Positions 6,178 to 6,393 of a stretch of 6,393 nt of DNA are shown here, piece by piece (the first letter of the stretch is position 1; each line of letters starts with the position of its first letter). The translations under genes and the position numbers were made by a program. The notes below the pieces were generated by a model that was not told the origin of the DNA, ran no database searches, and worked only from the letters and a program-made list of their open reading frames with translations. The stretch is from Candidatus Coatesbacteria bacterium RBG_13_66_14 (GTDB lineage: Bacteria > RBG-13-66-14), in contig MFAF01000076.1 in the NCBI GenBank assembly GCA_001774505.1, positions 243 through 6,635 of the forward strand. The letters run 5' to 3'.

Positions 6178-6197
6178 CAAGGGGCTTAAGCCCTTTG
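6178..6197. repeat. near-perfect 20-bp palindrome between rpmH and rnpA
   Basis: The core GGGCTTAAGCCC (6182-6193) is perfectly self-complementary. It extends outward by CAA (6178-6180) and TTG (6195-6197), with one mismatched pair (G6181/T6194). It lies just upstream of rnpA, after the terminator-like hairpin. It could be an operator, a weak hairpin in the rpmH-rnpA transcript, or a member of the local G4/C4 palindrome family. Confidence 0.5.
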
Positions 6198-6217
6198 TCT
6201 TATCGGGTGCAGATATG

Positions 6218-6239
6218 AAAAAGGCCCCTTGCGGGAACC
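6218..6239 (-). terminator. terminator-like hairpin after rpmH
   Basis: On the minus strand GGTTCCC, GCAA, GGGGCC and TTTTT follow each other (6239-6218). The stem pairs CCC/GGG, adds one T-G wobble, skips one bulged T, and pairs GG/CC; the loop GCAA is a stable GNRA type, followed by five T. It starts 33 nt after the rpmH stop. It probably reduces read-through into rnpA, giving more L34 than RNase P protein. Confidence 0.65.
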
Positions 6240-6271
6240 TCTCTCGGCCTGCGTTGCATCGGGACGCCGGA

Positions 6272-6393
6272 CTAATGGGTGAGCCGTTTGCGGCCCCGGG
6301 CGCGGCGGCGGGCGATGACCAGGCGGCCGCCCTTCGTGCGCATCCGCTTGCGGAAACCGTGGTCTCGTGACCGCTTGATTCGGCTGGGCTGGT
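6272..6393 (-). CDS. rpmH: 50S ribosomal protein L34 (N-terminus cut by window edge)
   Basis: The last 39 residues are visible, beginning QPSRIKR and continuing through [13 protein letters not shown] to the end [12 protein letters not shown], with stop TAG at 6274-6272. Two bases (AC) of the preceding codon are at the edge, consistent with the usual Tyr of the family's MKRTYQPS start, so only about five residues are missing. L34 is a very small, arginine-rich protein of the large ribosomal subunit that packs against 23S rRNA. It is first in the visible rpmH-rnpA-rnc cluster; the operon promoter must lie outside the window. The final residues differ from the common RLAV/RLSV ending, which is a variable position. 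Confidence 0.96.
   Translation of the reverse strand, partial: QPSRIKRSRDHGFRKRMRTKGGRLVIARRRARGRKRLTH

Noticed and set aside
5231..6218. Plus-strand frames opposite rnc and rnpA
   Set aside because: They are antisense to two strongly supported genes and match nothing recognisable.
1..6393. A dedicated defence, toxin-antitoxin or mobile system
   Set aside because: All five genes belong to known housekeeping, envelope or electron-transfer families; no transposase, integrase, nuclease-antitoxin pair or att-like duplication was seen.

Overview
The window is GC-rich throughout. It reads as chromosome of a diderm (outer-membrane-bearing) bacterium, because it encodes a full-size TamB/AsmA-like protein. 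The long, cysteine-rich RnfB form suggests anaerobic redox metabolism; that form is best known from Bacteroidetes, Clostridia and related anaerobes. The order rpmH-rnpA-rnc, the lone rnfB and the intergenic palindromes would fit an uncultivated lineage known from metagenomes. The phylum cannot be settled from this sequence, and I see no sign of phage, plasmid or IS.

Layout. (1) 1-3763, minus strand: a tamB-like gene, cut at its 3' end by the window edge. It has one N-terminal membrane anchor, a long beta-rich middle and the conserved TamB C-terminal domain. (2) 3764-3971: divergent intergenic region with a near-consensus sigma70-type promoter (TTGACT, 17 bp, TATAAT) firing rightward, followed by a hairpin at the predicted mRNA 5' end. 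(3) 3972-4811, plus strand: rnfB standing alone, closed by a strong intrinsic terminator at 4831-4857. (4) 4858-5107: gene-free stretch of about 250 bp holding three adjacent palindromic elements. (5) 5108-6393, minus strand: rpmH (5' end cut off), then rnpA, then rnc. A terminator-like hairpin lies between rpmH and rnpA, and rnpA overlaps the start of rnc by 11 nt.

How the genes relate. The right-hand cluster joins ribosomal protein L34, the protein subunit of RNase P and RNase III, that is, ribosome and RNA maturation. Bacterial rpmH-rnpA is usually followed by yidD/yidC, so rnc in that place is the most distinctive piece of gene order here. rnfB is an isolated transcription unit with no rnfACDGE genes in view. 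Its last ferredoxin-like region has lost cysteines in a pattern that would leave exactly one [4Fe-4S] site. tamB is read away from rnfB and its partner genes (for example a BamA/TamA-type barrel) would lie beyond the left edge. I did not find a clear, wholly new multi-gene system; the novel-looking points are gene order, the orphan RnfB and the repeat cluster.
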